Origin: Platerodrilus igneus
Lineage: Eukaryota > Arthropoda > Insecta > Coleoptera > Lycidae
Assembly (NCBI GenBank): GCA_036346225.1
Contig: JARFIW010000170.1
Span: forward strand, 12,524,501-12,588,500
DNA length: 64,000 nt
Direction: 5' to 3'
Of the stretch, positions 10,943 to 20,985 are shown in pieces. The position numbers were made by a program, and so were the translations under genes. A model generated the notes under the pieces. That model was given only the letters and a program-made list of their open reading frames with translations, did no database searches and was not told the DNA's origin. Positions within the stretch are counted from its first letter, which is position 1, and every line of letters begins with the position of its first letter.

Positions 10943-11082
10943 TGTTGAAATATATCAAAATATTTGCCTTGCTACGCCATTTACTTTTAGTAAGATAAAA
11001 CGTAGTTAACCTGTAATCAACTATTAAATAAAAGTCAGTCTGCTTATGATTCCGCAATAGAACTAACATGTTTTATTTAATA
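10943..11082 (+). repeat. Copia 3' LTR
   Basis: It is the same length as the 5' LTR, with eight substitutions by eye. It ends TTTAATA and is followed by the second GGATC target copy. Confidence 0.92.
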
Positions 11083-12620
11083 GGATCTTCCATCGATTCC
11101 AATAATAGAACTTCTTTTGGGTTTTGAATATTTTGTTCTGTGATAGGCAAAGGCAGTCTACTTAACCCATCTGCATTAGAAATTTGCTTGCCAGGTTTGT
11201 AGTTAATTTTGTAATCATAAATACTTAGCGTAATTATCTAATGTTGCATTCTAGGAGAAATAATTTTTGGAGTTGGCTTCTCGGGAGCAAAAAGACCCAA
11301 AAGTGGTTTGTGGTCCGTAACAATTGTGAATTTCCTGCCATACAAGTAATTATCGAATTTATTTATTCCTGCCATAATGCTTAAAGCTTCCCGATCCAAC
11401 TGTGAATATCCCCTTTCTGTAGAAGGTATCGTTCTAGAGTAAAATTGCTTCCACTTCATTTGGTAAAACGTGGATAAGAACAGCACCAACGCCATATTGA
11501 GAAGCATCGCAAGTAATTTTTGGTTTTATTGGATCGTAGTGTACCACCACTGCATTTGAAGTAATTAGTTTTTTTACATTCTTAAAAGGTTTGTCATGGA
11601 TAGCAGTCCAAACCAACTCGCTCGAGCAATCCAGGAGCTTATGTAAAGGTTCGGCAATTGTGGCTTTGCCCTTTAGAAAAATGTGATAAAAATTAGGCAT
11701 GCCCAATAATGCTTGCAACTCCGTTTTATTTTTGGGAACTGGTGCATCATGTATAGCCTTGTACTTTTCTTCGGTTGGGTGGATGCCTACAGAGCCAACA
11801 CGAAATCCAAGGTATATAGCAGATGATGACACAAGAATACATTTTTCTTTATTCAGTTTTAGGCTGCTGTCTGAAAATTGTAAAAACTCGTGTAATGTGA
11901 TTTGCAAATTCCTCTTCATTCTGAGCATAGATGAGAACATTGTCAAACAATGGCACATCACCTTCGATATTCTGCAAGAGTTTTTCCATAAATTCTTGGA
12001 ATATTCCAGAAGCACCGAAATGCCAATTTGTAGATGCCTAACAGCGAACGCTCCCTTATGAGTAATAATCGTCTGGACAATTGCTGACTTTTCATCAACC
12101 ACTAGTTGTTGATAAGCGTGCGATAAATCAATCTTCCCAAACACCCTTCCACCAGCCAATTTAGATAATGCTTGGACAATGCTTTGTTAAGCGTACTTTT
12201 ATAATCTCCGCATATTCTGATTTTGTTTGATTCTTTCTTATGCACTACCACAATTGGAGTAGCCCACTTTGAGTACGTAATTGGAAGAACATCTTGCTTA
12301 ACTAGTAGATCAAGTTCCTCTTCAACAAGTGACTTTACAGCAAATGGTATTGGCCTTGCCTTCATGTAGATAGGTTTAAAGTGTGGATCTATCCCAACTG
12401 ATACAGGCACACCGCTAAAAGCACCTATGCCTTCAGAGAAAACGTCCGCAAATTTATCGAATAGCGTCACAAATCTTAGGTTTGTACTTCGGTCATTTGT
12501 AATGCTAGCAGTACTAGTTTCAGTGCTATTCCACGCAACTTCCTTATTGTCACTTATTATTAGCTTGATACCCAATGCATTAAACCATTTCCGTCCAAGG
12601 AAATTTTTCAATCGCCAGCA
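11083..12620 (-). pseudogene. mag-type reverse transcriptase and RNase H, broken
   Basis: Minus-strand frames at 12611-12102, 12159-11434 and 11507-11238 give a Ty3/Gypsy RT. Visible are 'FKPIYMKARPIPFAVK', 'PITYSKWATPIVVVHKK', 'IRICGDYKSTLNKAL', 'FGKIDLSHAYQQL' and 'KCILVSSSAIYLGFRV'. The catalytic box reads 'LFDNVLIYAQNEEEFANH' (about 11905-11960), so the second Asp of YxDD is Asn. RNase H follows ('TCDASQYGVGAVL', 'YSQLDREALSI', 'FTIVTDHKPLLGLF'). A linker with 'NADGLSRLPLP' runs to the Copia insertion point. Several frameshifts separate the pieces. Confidence 0.9.
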
Positions 12621-12689
12621 ACGATTACAATTGGTACTGTTGCACTCGTATTCACATGATTAACTTTAACAATACATCCCTCAAGCAGT

Positions 12690-12880
12690 GCAAGGTCTTT
12701 TGTTGTAATCTATAAGATTAAGTTTCAAACGGTCCAGTTTAGGAGTTATTTTAGGATAAAGTTTCTTAAAACATCTTTCCGATAGTAATGTTTCTGCTGA
12801 ACCAGTGTCAACTTCAAACAAACACGGTTGACCATCAATTAAAGCTTCCATTGTATAAGGAGCAATACAAGAACCTGAAA
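12690..12880 (-). pseudogene. mag-type protease
   Basis: On the minus strand, in a frame interrupted on both sides, one reads 'ALIDGQPCLFEVDTGSAETL'. It has the D-T-G active site of retropepsins (about 12799-12807), followed by 'LSERCFKKLYPK'. It lies between the gag zinc knuckle and RT, as in other mag-lineage elements. Confidence 0.8.
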
Positions 12881-12919
12881 AATTATTATTTTCTTGGTTA
12901 AATTCTTCTTCCCGATTAT

Positions 12920-13676
12920 TTTCAGTATCCGATATTACATTTGTAGTAGTTGAATGGCTCTTCTTGGAAAAACAAACTTTTACAATATGACCTTTTTTAT
13001 AACAGGCAACACACCTAGAATATCAGAGTTTGCATTTTGAACATGAATGATTACCGCCACAGCTGTAACACTGCTGCTCTGCATCATCCTTATCCTATTT
13101 TTTATAGATAAACATGAATCTGTAGTACTACTGCAATCAGCCTTTATTACAACTATATTCTTCGAGGCAGTTTCGGTAGCAATTGCAACTTCGTAAGCAA
13201 CTTTTAAAGTAAGATTTGTTTCAGCAAGTAAACAACGCTGTAAAGATTCAATTCCTATCCCACAAAGAATGTGGTCTCGTATGGGTTCGACTAAGAAATT
13301 ACCGGGAAATTCGCAACTATCGGCAATCGATCGCAATTCTTCAACAAAAGTAGCAATTGATTCGTTCTGTTTTTGAATCCTTTTATAAAACATAGCGCTG
13401 AACTATTGTAGGTTTCGGAGAAAAATGCTTAGTCAGTTTTGTAATTATTTCTTCATAAGAATGTTCCGTTACTCTTTTGGGAGCACAAATCGACTTAATC
13501 GTAGAATAGCATTTTAAACCACAAACTGTTATTAAAGTTGTACGTTTAAGTTTGTCCTCTTTAATATTATTAGTCTCCATGAAGAACTCTCTTTTGGAAT
13601 TTCCATGCTTCAGGTTGAGTAGAATTAAATTCCTCAATTTTTCCAATATTAGCCGTAACTTTATCCTCGTCGCCAA
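12920..13676 (-). pseudogene. mag-type gag
   Basis: Minus-strand frames at 13676-13383 and 13393-12980 cover the capsid, with a frameshift near 13385. Recognisable features are 'KPTIVQRY' at the join and 'FYKRIQKQNESIATFVEELR', a mag/SURL-like capsid block. A third frame near 12965-13085 holds a Cys-rich zinc knuckle of the form C-Y-S-C-G-G-N-H followed by 'CVACYKKGHIVKVC'. Gag coats the RNA. This copy is broken by at least two frame changes. Confidence 0.85.
13663..13675 (-). promoter_or_regulatory. mag-type primer-binding site, tRNA-Ser
   Basis: On the minus strand TGGCGACGAGGAT lies four bases inside the 5' LTR. It is complementary to ATCCTCGTCGCCA, which matches the 3' end of insect tRNA-Ser(GCT) as I recall it. 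mag-lineage elements commonly prime from tRNA-Ser. Confidence 0.8.
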
Positions 13677-13679
13677 TTG

Positions 13680-13855
13680 TGTAATGTAGGCCTTAATAAT
13701 ATATTAAACAATTATGGAAGTAGTAGAAGTATTTAATCTTAGAACTCTTTAAAAATTGTGTGTCATATGAATTTACATGACATGACTAGCTTTGTTTGCC
13801 GATACCTAGGAACATAAAAATCCTGGCTAACTATTTCATGAACACAAACATAACA
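13680..13855 (-). repeat. mag-type element 5' LTR
   Basis: This is the full-length partner of 3019-3192, with scattered differences (about 7% by eye). The primer-binding site adjoins it at lower coordinates, so it is the 5' LTR of a minus-strand element. Confidence 0.9.
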
Positions 13856-14334
13856 ATGGAGTTCCGCGGAATCCAAGTTAAGAAATACTGCTCTCGTATT
13901 GTACACGATTTTTATAAAACTGTCTTATCTTTACCCACTGAAAGGATTAAAAGTTCCTCTCAATCTCAGAAATGTTTGTGCAGGAAAGGATTCACTCTAC
14001 TTAAATTTTTTGCTGACACCCTGTAAGTCTATTTACCAACATTACGTATTTTAATTCTAAAAGGCTTTTCAATTGTTATAAAAAATACCCTTATGAAGGT
14101 TATCTTCCTGCCCATAAGGATTTAATATCTTTGAATACAAAGTGATGATTCTGGACACCATATTGACAGTTCCCAAAGTGAGAGTCAATAAAGAATTTTT
14201 AAAGTTAATAAGAACCAAGGAAATCAAACGAAAATGCTTATTTTAGCGTTATGAGTATCTAACACAAAGAATGAATTGCCAAGGGAATATAATTTAGTTA
14301 GGATTATTATTTATACAAACTGGTCATGCATGGT
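13856..14334. other. Intergenic, nothing recognised
   Basis: This unique-looking A+T-rich sequence lies between the mag element and the hairpin repeat. The 76-codon frame at 13796-14026 starts inside the LTR and is not supported. Confidence 0.5.
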
Positions 14335-14648
14335 TCATATGCAAGACGCAGTATTTTTTTTCTTAATCTTCCTCACGAGTCTTTACGCTCGAACAAGTCC
14401 CGTGATAAGCTTTTTGAGGTTAGGTTACTGTTAGAAATAGATACTATTATTAAAAAACACAAATCACTTAACATGCATATCAGAACAGTCTTGTTTTTTG
14501 TTTCTAAAACTATTGCAGACTTCTAATATGCGTGTTAAGTGATTTGTGTGTTTTAATAATAATATTTATTTCTAACACTAACCTAACAGAGGACTTGTTC
14601 GAATGTAAAGACTCGGGAGGATGGTTAAGAATAAAATTACTGCATGCA
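14335..14648. repeat. Fold-back repeat with arms of about 120-140 bp
   Basis: The left arm (about 14335-14479) reads CATATGCAAGACGCAG ... ACAAATCACTTAACATGCATA. The right arm (about 14527-14648) is its inverse complement, from TATGCGTGTTAAGTGATTTG to ACTGCATGCAAGAC. A roughly 47 bp spacer separates them. The arms match with substitutions and small indels. The structure resembles a foldback or MITE-like non-autonomous DNA transposon. I could not identify a target duplication or a parent transposase. Confidence 0.7.
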
Positions 14649-15654
14649 AGACAGGGTGGCATTTGCCATATAGTATAAGGAACAAAAGAAAATCTATCGA
14701 CTCTAAAAAAAATTGGTAGAATTAAGGACTATACTTTACTCCAGATTAGTTGCAAACAGCAATGTGATAAAATACATTATAAACCACGGAAATGGAAATG
14801 TATATTATAACATTTGGATTAAGTGAAAATGAGGTGTAAATGTGAAAACATAGAAACATTGAGAACAAAAAATGAGATTAAGCTGGACTAAAAACGTTGA
14901 ATAAATAATCAACCATCAAAAGTTCTAGAGCTTAAAGGAATTTGTAGAAAGTATGGGAAGGAGTCTAAATCAAGATACATAAACAAAACTAGATTTTTGC
15001 AGTCGTTTTGTAACTCTTCCAATCGCATTTGCTTAGGCATTACAGCTTCTTGCACATTTATTATCCTACATGTATGATATGGAAATCGAGTTGCTGATAT
15101 TTATTAAGTAGTTAATTGTGTAAATAAAGAACTTTCATTGATTTCATGTTGTAACCTAATAAAGTAATCTACAGTTCAAGTATTTGAGATGTTCGTCATA
15201 CAGTCAAATTTGTTCTTCCATAAACTACTACAATGCAATCTGTCCTCGTCAATATAAAGAAGACAAACAATGATTTTTAGCTGTAAAACAGCTTTGAATT
15301 TCTCAAGTTTGTGCTAGTGGAGTAGCAAATCCAATTAATGAAAAAAGACGAGTTGTTTATTGAAGTAGTCAATGTAGATTAAGTGACATTGGATGAATTT
15401 CCCGTTGTAGTAATACGTTTGAAATACTAGTTACTCTCAGAGTTTATAGATCTTCACGAAGATTTATTAAACAGTCTAGCACAACGGTCAAAATCACACA
15501 AAATTTTAAGATTAACGTTAGATCATCTGTAGATGTACAAATATGGTAATCACATACAATTTATTCAGTGTAAAGAAAATGTTAATATCCGTGAGACTTT
15601 TAAAAGCAGAACGTTTCTAAGAATTATTGAAAATAAATGAACAACTACTAACAC
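14649..15654. other. Sec8 intron or truncated 3' side, nothing recognised
   Basis: Sec8 exon 4 would be expected at lower coordinates on the minus strand, but I found no stretch encoding the next conserved block of Sec8 here. No other coding or repeat signal stands out. Confidence 0.4.
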
Positions 15655-16132
15655 TTCATCCAGTAATTGAATCATGTACTTATACTCTAAACCTTCCATC
15701 CATAATTTTTTTAATTCATCCCTTCGGCAATGTAATAATGTTTTACACGCTCTTACATTTTCCTTAACTTTATGTATTTTCTCTCGAGAATCACTTACTT
15801 GCTGTGAAAGTGTTCCAAATAGTTGCATAACCTACAAAAATATTATTTTTAAATCATCGCAAGATATTGTAGTTACTTTCGTAAGATCCTTTTCGTGTTT
15901 CAGTACTAGCTCATCAAGTTTACGATCACTCTGTTTAAATTCTAAATCTAGTTTAGCCTTTTCTCTATCTCGTTGTTCATTTGTTTCACTTGCGGATAAG
16001 GTACGAATTACAGACATTAACAGACCACTCTAGAAATTGAAATTACAGTTTAAAAGAATCACAAACTACACCTACAGTTTCTTTAACTAATTTTACACCC
16101 CGAGGGGGTTTAACGGGTGGTTGGATATTCAT
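15655..16132 (-). CDS. Sec8: Exocyst complex component Sec8 (EXOC4), first three coding exons
   Basis: Sec8 is a subunit of the exocyst, which tethers secretory vesicles to the plasma membrane. Three phase-0 exons read on the minus strand: 16132-16076 ('MNIQPPVKPPRGVKLVKET'), 16029-15877 ('SGLLMSVIRTLSASETNEQR...') and 15831-15655 ('VMQLFGTLSQQ...LLHCRRDELKKLW...LLDE'). The introns are 46 and 45 bp with GT-AG ends (donors GTAGGT and GTAACT; acceptors TTTCTAG and TTTGTAG). The blocks SGLL-SVIRTLS, KVKEN, LLHC-RDEL-KLW-EG and LLDE are conserved in Sec8 from flies to humans. The start is the only ATG in frame before the first donor. The last donor is probably GTGTTA at 15654. About 127 of roughly 950 residues are present. 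The rest must lie left of this point, beyond a long intron, or be lost. Confidence 0.9.
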
Positions 16133-17014
16133 TGTGTTGATAACTTATTGCTGCTGGCTCCTTTATGATTTTGTTTGTGGGTTACCACCCATTCAGAAAA
16201 TTAGACAATATAATAAACTTTTATTACAAAAATATCATTCGGTAAACTAAGGTTATGTTTGTCATTATCAGTTGTCAAAAATATTAAGGGTTACTTAGAG
16301 AGTTAGATGTCTAAAGCACAAGGAGTCACAGATATTGTTAGATAATAGACACCATCTTCGTTTTAATATGCTGCAAATGAATAAGAACTGAGTAGCAATA
16401 CGGCAATTACAAACTGTGCATTTTGACTCCACACACAATAACAATTTCTGAATACGAATTGTAGCGCTGATGCTGTTGTTTTAACTGTAAAAAAATTAAT
16501 ATTTTAAGTAATTAACTTTGGGTAAGCAGTGAAAAAAATTTGTGTTACATCAACAAACAGACATGATTTAAAATTAAAATTTTATGATTTGTACATGTTT
16601 GTAGTTTAACTATTCGTTTTATACCATAAGTTAATTAACAATTTTGTTTGTCACATCGGTCTCTACGCCCCCTCATTTAAATTAATGACATAAAACTAAT
16701 ACCACCCTGTATAGTAAGTGTCTTAGGAATAATTGACGTTTTCTGAATTATTATTGACTCAATAAAGAATTCCACACATTTCAAATATTTGAAAGACTAC
16801 AAATTAATTAATGAATTTAAAACCATCTAGCAGAAAACCCAATAATCGTCACCATATATATATATAGTTGATTGATTTTAAGGGTTATAGGTTGTGAAAT
16901 TAAAATGTACCCTTGTTCACGGATATAATACATGAGATTTTTTTTTAAATGGCATAATTAACAGGAGTTGGTATGTAAGATTTTAATAAATTTTAAATAA
17001 TAATAACCAAATGT
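16133..17014. other. Upstream region of Sec8, nothing specific recognised
   Basis: This segment should hold the Sec8 promoter and 5' UTR. I see no confident core promoter element. A short (TA) run lies at 16855-16865. Confidence 0.4.
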
Positions 17015-17345
17015 CATCATTATCATCATCATTAGGTCTTCAGTCCTAGAACTGGTTGACACGTACCTCCATTTTTTCTATTCTGAGCTACCCTACACAA
17101 TTCTCTGAAATTCCTACAGCCTACATCTTTCACTGTCTGTGTGCTATAGTTTAATCCGGATCTATCTTTACTTTTCTTTTTTCCTTCTCTGCTTCTAACA
17201 CATGCTGCGATAATCCCTCATTCTTCGGTATGTGTTCTATCTGTCTTATTTTTAATGTTTTCGACATATTTCTTTTTCTCCTACCATTTCTAGTACCTCT
17301 TTGTTCTTAAATTGTCTGTCCATGATATCTTTAGCAAGGTACACC
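17015..17345 (-). mobile_element. LINE 3' tail fragment (TCATCATC-tailed family)
   Basis: It starts with TCATCATTATCATCATCATT and continues with a block also found near 48920, 51145, 52165 and 52500, and inversely near 62550 and 63300 (AGGTCTTCAGTCCTAGAACT, TTCTATTCTGAGCTA, TTCTCTGAAATTCCTACAG). In the sense orientation the block ends in (GATGAT)n. Upstream of it in the sense direction lies the C-terminal RT text of this LINE family. This copy is 5' truncated. Confidence 0.7.
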
Positions 17346-18032
17346 ACCCCTCCTGCACATATAATAACAGAAAGGATCTCCCGAGGGAGTAGAGTGATCC
17401 CGTAAGAACTTGAAAAGGAGAAGTTCCGTGAAGAGGTACTGGTTCAACCGAATAGAATAAGAGACCAAATAAAAAGAGGAATGCAATCCCTACATTCCAG
17501 CGTCGATTAAGAGCGAATCAGATAACAAATTCGCTGTTGCTTTTAACATACCTCAGCGGAAGATAATGGCGATATCCAGCTAGATGGAGGTTTCTCTCGT
17601 CAACGGTCCAATGTCGCGAGGCAACAACTATGCAGCGACTTAGAAAGAAAAAGTATAAGATAAAATAAAATAGGGAGGTGATATGTTTGGAGCTTTGTAG
17701 CAACCTGGTAGAAAAAAGGAAAGGCAGGACTAAAATTGAGCAATAGCGATAGAAAAACGATGGATAGCGAAGCACTACTCAACCAGCCAAAGCGTAGTCA
17801 GTAGCCCTGAGTCGGAGAGCACCACTCTTATAAGATTGACGGTTTTCTCGGGACTAAGACAGGTTCAACAGAAGAAAAATAAGATTAAAAACGGATATAG
17901 AGGGATAAGAAAAATATTGAGTTTTAGAATAAGCATCCTAGAGAAAGATTAGAGAGTAGAAAATGGCCCCATTAAAACGAATTAGTCTAAAGGACCAACT
18001 ACAACTTTAACAATAAGATAAGCCCTATACAA
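17346..18032. other. Unrecognised sequence between two repeats
   Basis: Moderately GC-richer sequence beginning near CACCCCTCCTGC. Frames of 60 and 85 codons on the minus strand (17518-17782) are not supported by homology that I can see. It may be part of an unidentified repeat, because both ends adjoin repeats. Confidence 0.3.
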
Positions 18033-18120
18033 CGATCCTAGGTCATAGATCGAAATGTAAATAAAGATGATTTTAAAAACTATGAGCGGTTTAATTCCCA
18101 AAGAAGATTAAGAAAAATAC
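18033..18120 (+). repeat. CGATCCTAGGTCAT repeat, copy 1
   Basis: The text CGATCCTAGGTCATAGATCG, then AAATGTAAATAAAGATGA, then an AACTATGAGCGGTTTAATTC block matches 54850-54950. Its last 45 bp or so also match each arm of the palindrome at 63719-63827. This is a dispersed repeat end of unknown parent. Confidence 0.65.
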
Positions 18121-20414
18121 CAGACAGACCATCTTCTTACTGAACGCATCCACTGCGATAAGAAAATTAAGTAACGACAACATAACCGACTTAAATATAT
18201 CCACACAATAATTTCAAAGACAACTACCATGGACACGGTAATAATTGTACGATAGACAGTTAATCGGATATAAAAATGGGAAAATTTTCAATACAACCAC
18301 ACAATAAGGAATAATATTAGAAACGACAAAGGCGATAGCCCCTTACCAACACGTTCAAGAAAAATAGAAAAAAAATGTATTGATTTTTCTATGATATAAA
18401 AACGATCGATACCGAAATTTGTAGGAAATGATTGAAATATATGCGTAAGAAAACACATCAAATAGAAATTTCTTGTATTCGCAACTATAGAAACTAACTT
18501 TTGGCTACAGAGGCATAGGTTGCGAACTCATGGTGATTCTAAAAATAAAGCAAAAACCGACATCAGCTAGTATAAGTCCTAAAAATTCGCTGGGTTAGTA
18601 AAATATGTCAAACACGATAAAAGAATATATTAGGTTATGAAGTAATAACAAATTAGTAAATGAAAATTTAAAAGAAATGAAATTATTTGCATGTAACGAC
18701 CAATAGAAAAAATAATTTTATATCTAGGAATAAGTGGTCTATCTTTTAATACTAAAAAACTATTAATGACATGATGAGGTTTGAAACACTTGCAGTTTCA
18801 AAGGTAATATCCATTTAAATGTACAATAGGATAAGCCAAAGATTATAAAATAAATTTTCGTAGAAGTAAGCGATATGCAAGTTCAATGATAAGATATATA
18901 TCTGTGTAGGGGAAGTAACGCCAAAAGAAAAAATTTGGTCGAAATCAATATTCATGATACTGGCAAATGGTATACAATTTTTTTCTTGGATTAGGACGGT
19001 TTTTAACACTGCGTTGATTTTGATTCTGTGCAGGTAAAATATTGCGCGAAATACTTGGAAGGAATCCTCTATCGCTTTTAAATGTAAATATTTCATTCAT
19101 AATAATTTGTTTTTATTTTAAAAGCACGAGCTTTAGTACTAATGTATATTCGTATTGTGATTTCACGAGCAAGTAGTGTAAAGGTACCATCTCTCTTAGA
19201 TACATTGAATCAAATTATTAGACAAGGTTGAATATGAACAGTATTATAATTCTATGTTATATATGTTTTGGTTTTAAGATCGTAATTGAATTGACCACAA
19301 CGTTGTGGTGTATATTTTGGTTTGTAATTTGTAATGCCACGATGTGTTTAACTTTTAAAAGTACGTTTTAACCGATGCAATCAGAATGAATACTTTTTTA
19401 CTAATTGCTTACTACAGTTAATATATTTAATTAACATGCATTTATATAAAGATTTAGCGCCTGAATCTGGGCTTGTATTTATGATGTAAAATTTTGATAT
19501 GCATTTGCTGCCTACATGTTTCATAATGTTTTGATATTCGTAATGCATTTGACTTTTTTATTTTATGTGTAATTGTTTTATTTTAACATATTAATCACAT
19601 TTACAACTGAACCGTTCATATCTTGGTTTAAACGTAATTATATGTTTGTTGTTTTGTTTATCCTATTATCTTGCCGACGTTCCTATATAATTAACTAGTA
19701 TTTAACGTTTGTGATAATTGTTGTGATGTAATTAAATTGAACCTTTGGTATGACCGACAACCTTCGTGCCTTTCGCGTTAGCATTTATGACTATGTTGGA
19801 AATAGTCTATTCAATAATAAGCGCCTTTTTAACTATGCGCAATCATATCATAAGTTCATTTCAACGATTCATGTTGCCTTGTCCTGTTAGTTAGGTTACC
19901 TTAGTTTTGATTATCACCTTGAAATGATAATGTTTTGAATTGTGATGCTATTTTGATGTTGTAGCGTTCCTTTTTTTTGTTGATAGAGTTGCTTGAGCTC
20001 CAGGAAGTGGAGTTGTTATTTTTGGAAATTAAGATAATTTGTATTGTGTTTAGTTATAGTTAGTAGATACTAGCCTTGGTAGGAGTAAGAAAACTCTAGT
20101 TAAAGGGTTACGTTAAATTTAGACTTTGATTAATTTTTTGTCCCGTGGAGTGTTTGACTTTTTAATTTGACCTCTCTCAATTTTGACCTACACCGATTGT
20201 GACTCCCCGATTTTGTCTCCCTATGGACGCTTGGTACACGTAGTTACCGACACACTTAAACTTGTAGATATTTGTCCCCCTCGTTTTCTTAGGTTCATAA
20301 ATATTTGTGATGTTAGTTAAGAATGTAGAAAAGGCTAGTATATATATATAAAAAAAAATCTTTTGTATTTGTTTCACTTAAATTTTTCTTTGTTAAAAAA
20401 GATTGTTTTTCTTT
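18121..20414. other. A+T-rich intergenic, nothing recognised
   Basis: No coding, RNA or repeat signal that I can support. The longest frames (93 codons at 18815-19096 minus, 66 codons at 20177-20377 minus) show no recognisable domain. Confidence 0.4.
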
Positions 20415-20818
20415 TAGGAAAGGGGTAGTGTAACAATTTTATTTTCGATAATAAATCCCTCCATATAATTTTAAGAATAATGTAACAATTTTATTAATAA
20501 CAATAATAATTTGCATTCAACTTCAAAAGTAATACGTTAAGCCTGCATCGTCCTTTAATAATCTACTTATATTTAAATGTCTGTGTAGTATACAGCTATT
20601 TACAAGCACAGCTCTGTTTGATTGTTCCCCTCCTGACGGCGCGACCGCCCGAGCTAGTTAGAAGTTAGTCTGCCACAAGTGATTGAAATATCAACATGTA
20701 CCCTAGATTGCAGGCCGGCAATCTGCGAATCCACTTCAATTAGAGAACATATCTTCGAATAACGGTCGGTAAGGTATATATTGTGCGAACTTGTATAATT
20801 TGAGATAATTTATTTAGC
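20415..20818 (+). other. Possible LTR start preceded by a purine tract
   Basis: TTAGGAAAGGGGTAG is followed directly by TGTAACAATTTTATT, the arrangement of a polypurine tract and an LTR beginning TG. A GC-rich patch (about 20634-20660) follows, which would suit a promoter. I did not find a partner LTR or coding region, so this is only a candidate. Confidence 0.25.
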
Positions 20819-20985
20819 GCGACAAGAAGGATGCAACTTTTAAGACACACAACGACAAGAAGGATGCAACTTTTAAGACACACAACGACAAGAAGGATGC
20901 AACTTTTAAGACACACAGCGACAAGAAGGATGCAACTTTTAAGACACACAACGACAAGTAGGATGCAACTTTTAAGACACACAAG
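20819..20985. repeat. 33 bp minisatellite, five copies
   Basis: Five tandem copies of a 33 bp unit containing GACAAGAAGGATGCAACTTT and TAAGACACACAA. They are nearly identical; single-base differences include GTAGG for GAAGG in the last copy. Because 33 is a multiple of three, the minus strand stays open as 11-residue repeats, but nothing suggests that it is translated. Confidence 0.92.

Larger units (their letters stand above)
4823..11082 (+). mobile_element. Ty1/Copia LTR retrotransposon, inactive
   Basis: Two 140 bp LTRs (4823-4962 and 10943-11082) flank a copia-type primer-binding site and the gag, protease, integrase, RT and RNase H order that defines Ty1/Copia. A purine tract precedes the 3' LTR. 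The 5 bp target duplication GGATC is exact (4818-4822 and 11083-11087), and removing one copy rejoins the mag-type pol frame. The LTRs differ at about 8 of 140 positions (about 94% identity). Gag-pol is broken by two insertions (5671-7313 and 7601-8260), an integrase deletion and several frameshifts. Confidence 0.93.
3019..13855 (-). mobile_element. Ty3/Gypsy LTR retrotransposon, mag lineage, with nested insertions
   Basis: Two LTRs of about 175 bp in the same orientation bound the element. Reading on the minus strand, a primer-binding site follows the right-hand LTR, then gag and protease-RT-RNase H-integrase, then a purine tract and the left-hand LTR. The flanks ATGGG (3014-3018) and ATGGA (13856-13860) look like a decayed 5 bp target duplication. 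The element's own sequence is about 4 kb. The rest is a Copia element (4823-11082) and a solo LTR (3250-3892). The LTRs differ at roughly 7% of sites by eye, and the frames are broken, so the copy is dead. Confidence 0.9.

Noticed and set aside
15674..16033. 119-codon plus-strand frame over Sec8
   Set aside because: It is exactly antisense to Sec8 exons 2 and 3, whose protein and splice sites are convincing.
20819..20985. CRISPR-like regular array
   Set aside because: Repeats are directly head to tail with no unique spacers, and the surroundings are eukaryotic, so it is a minisatellite.
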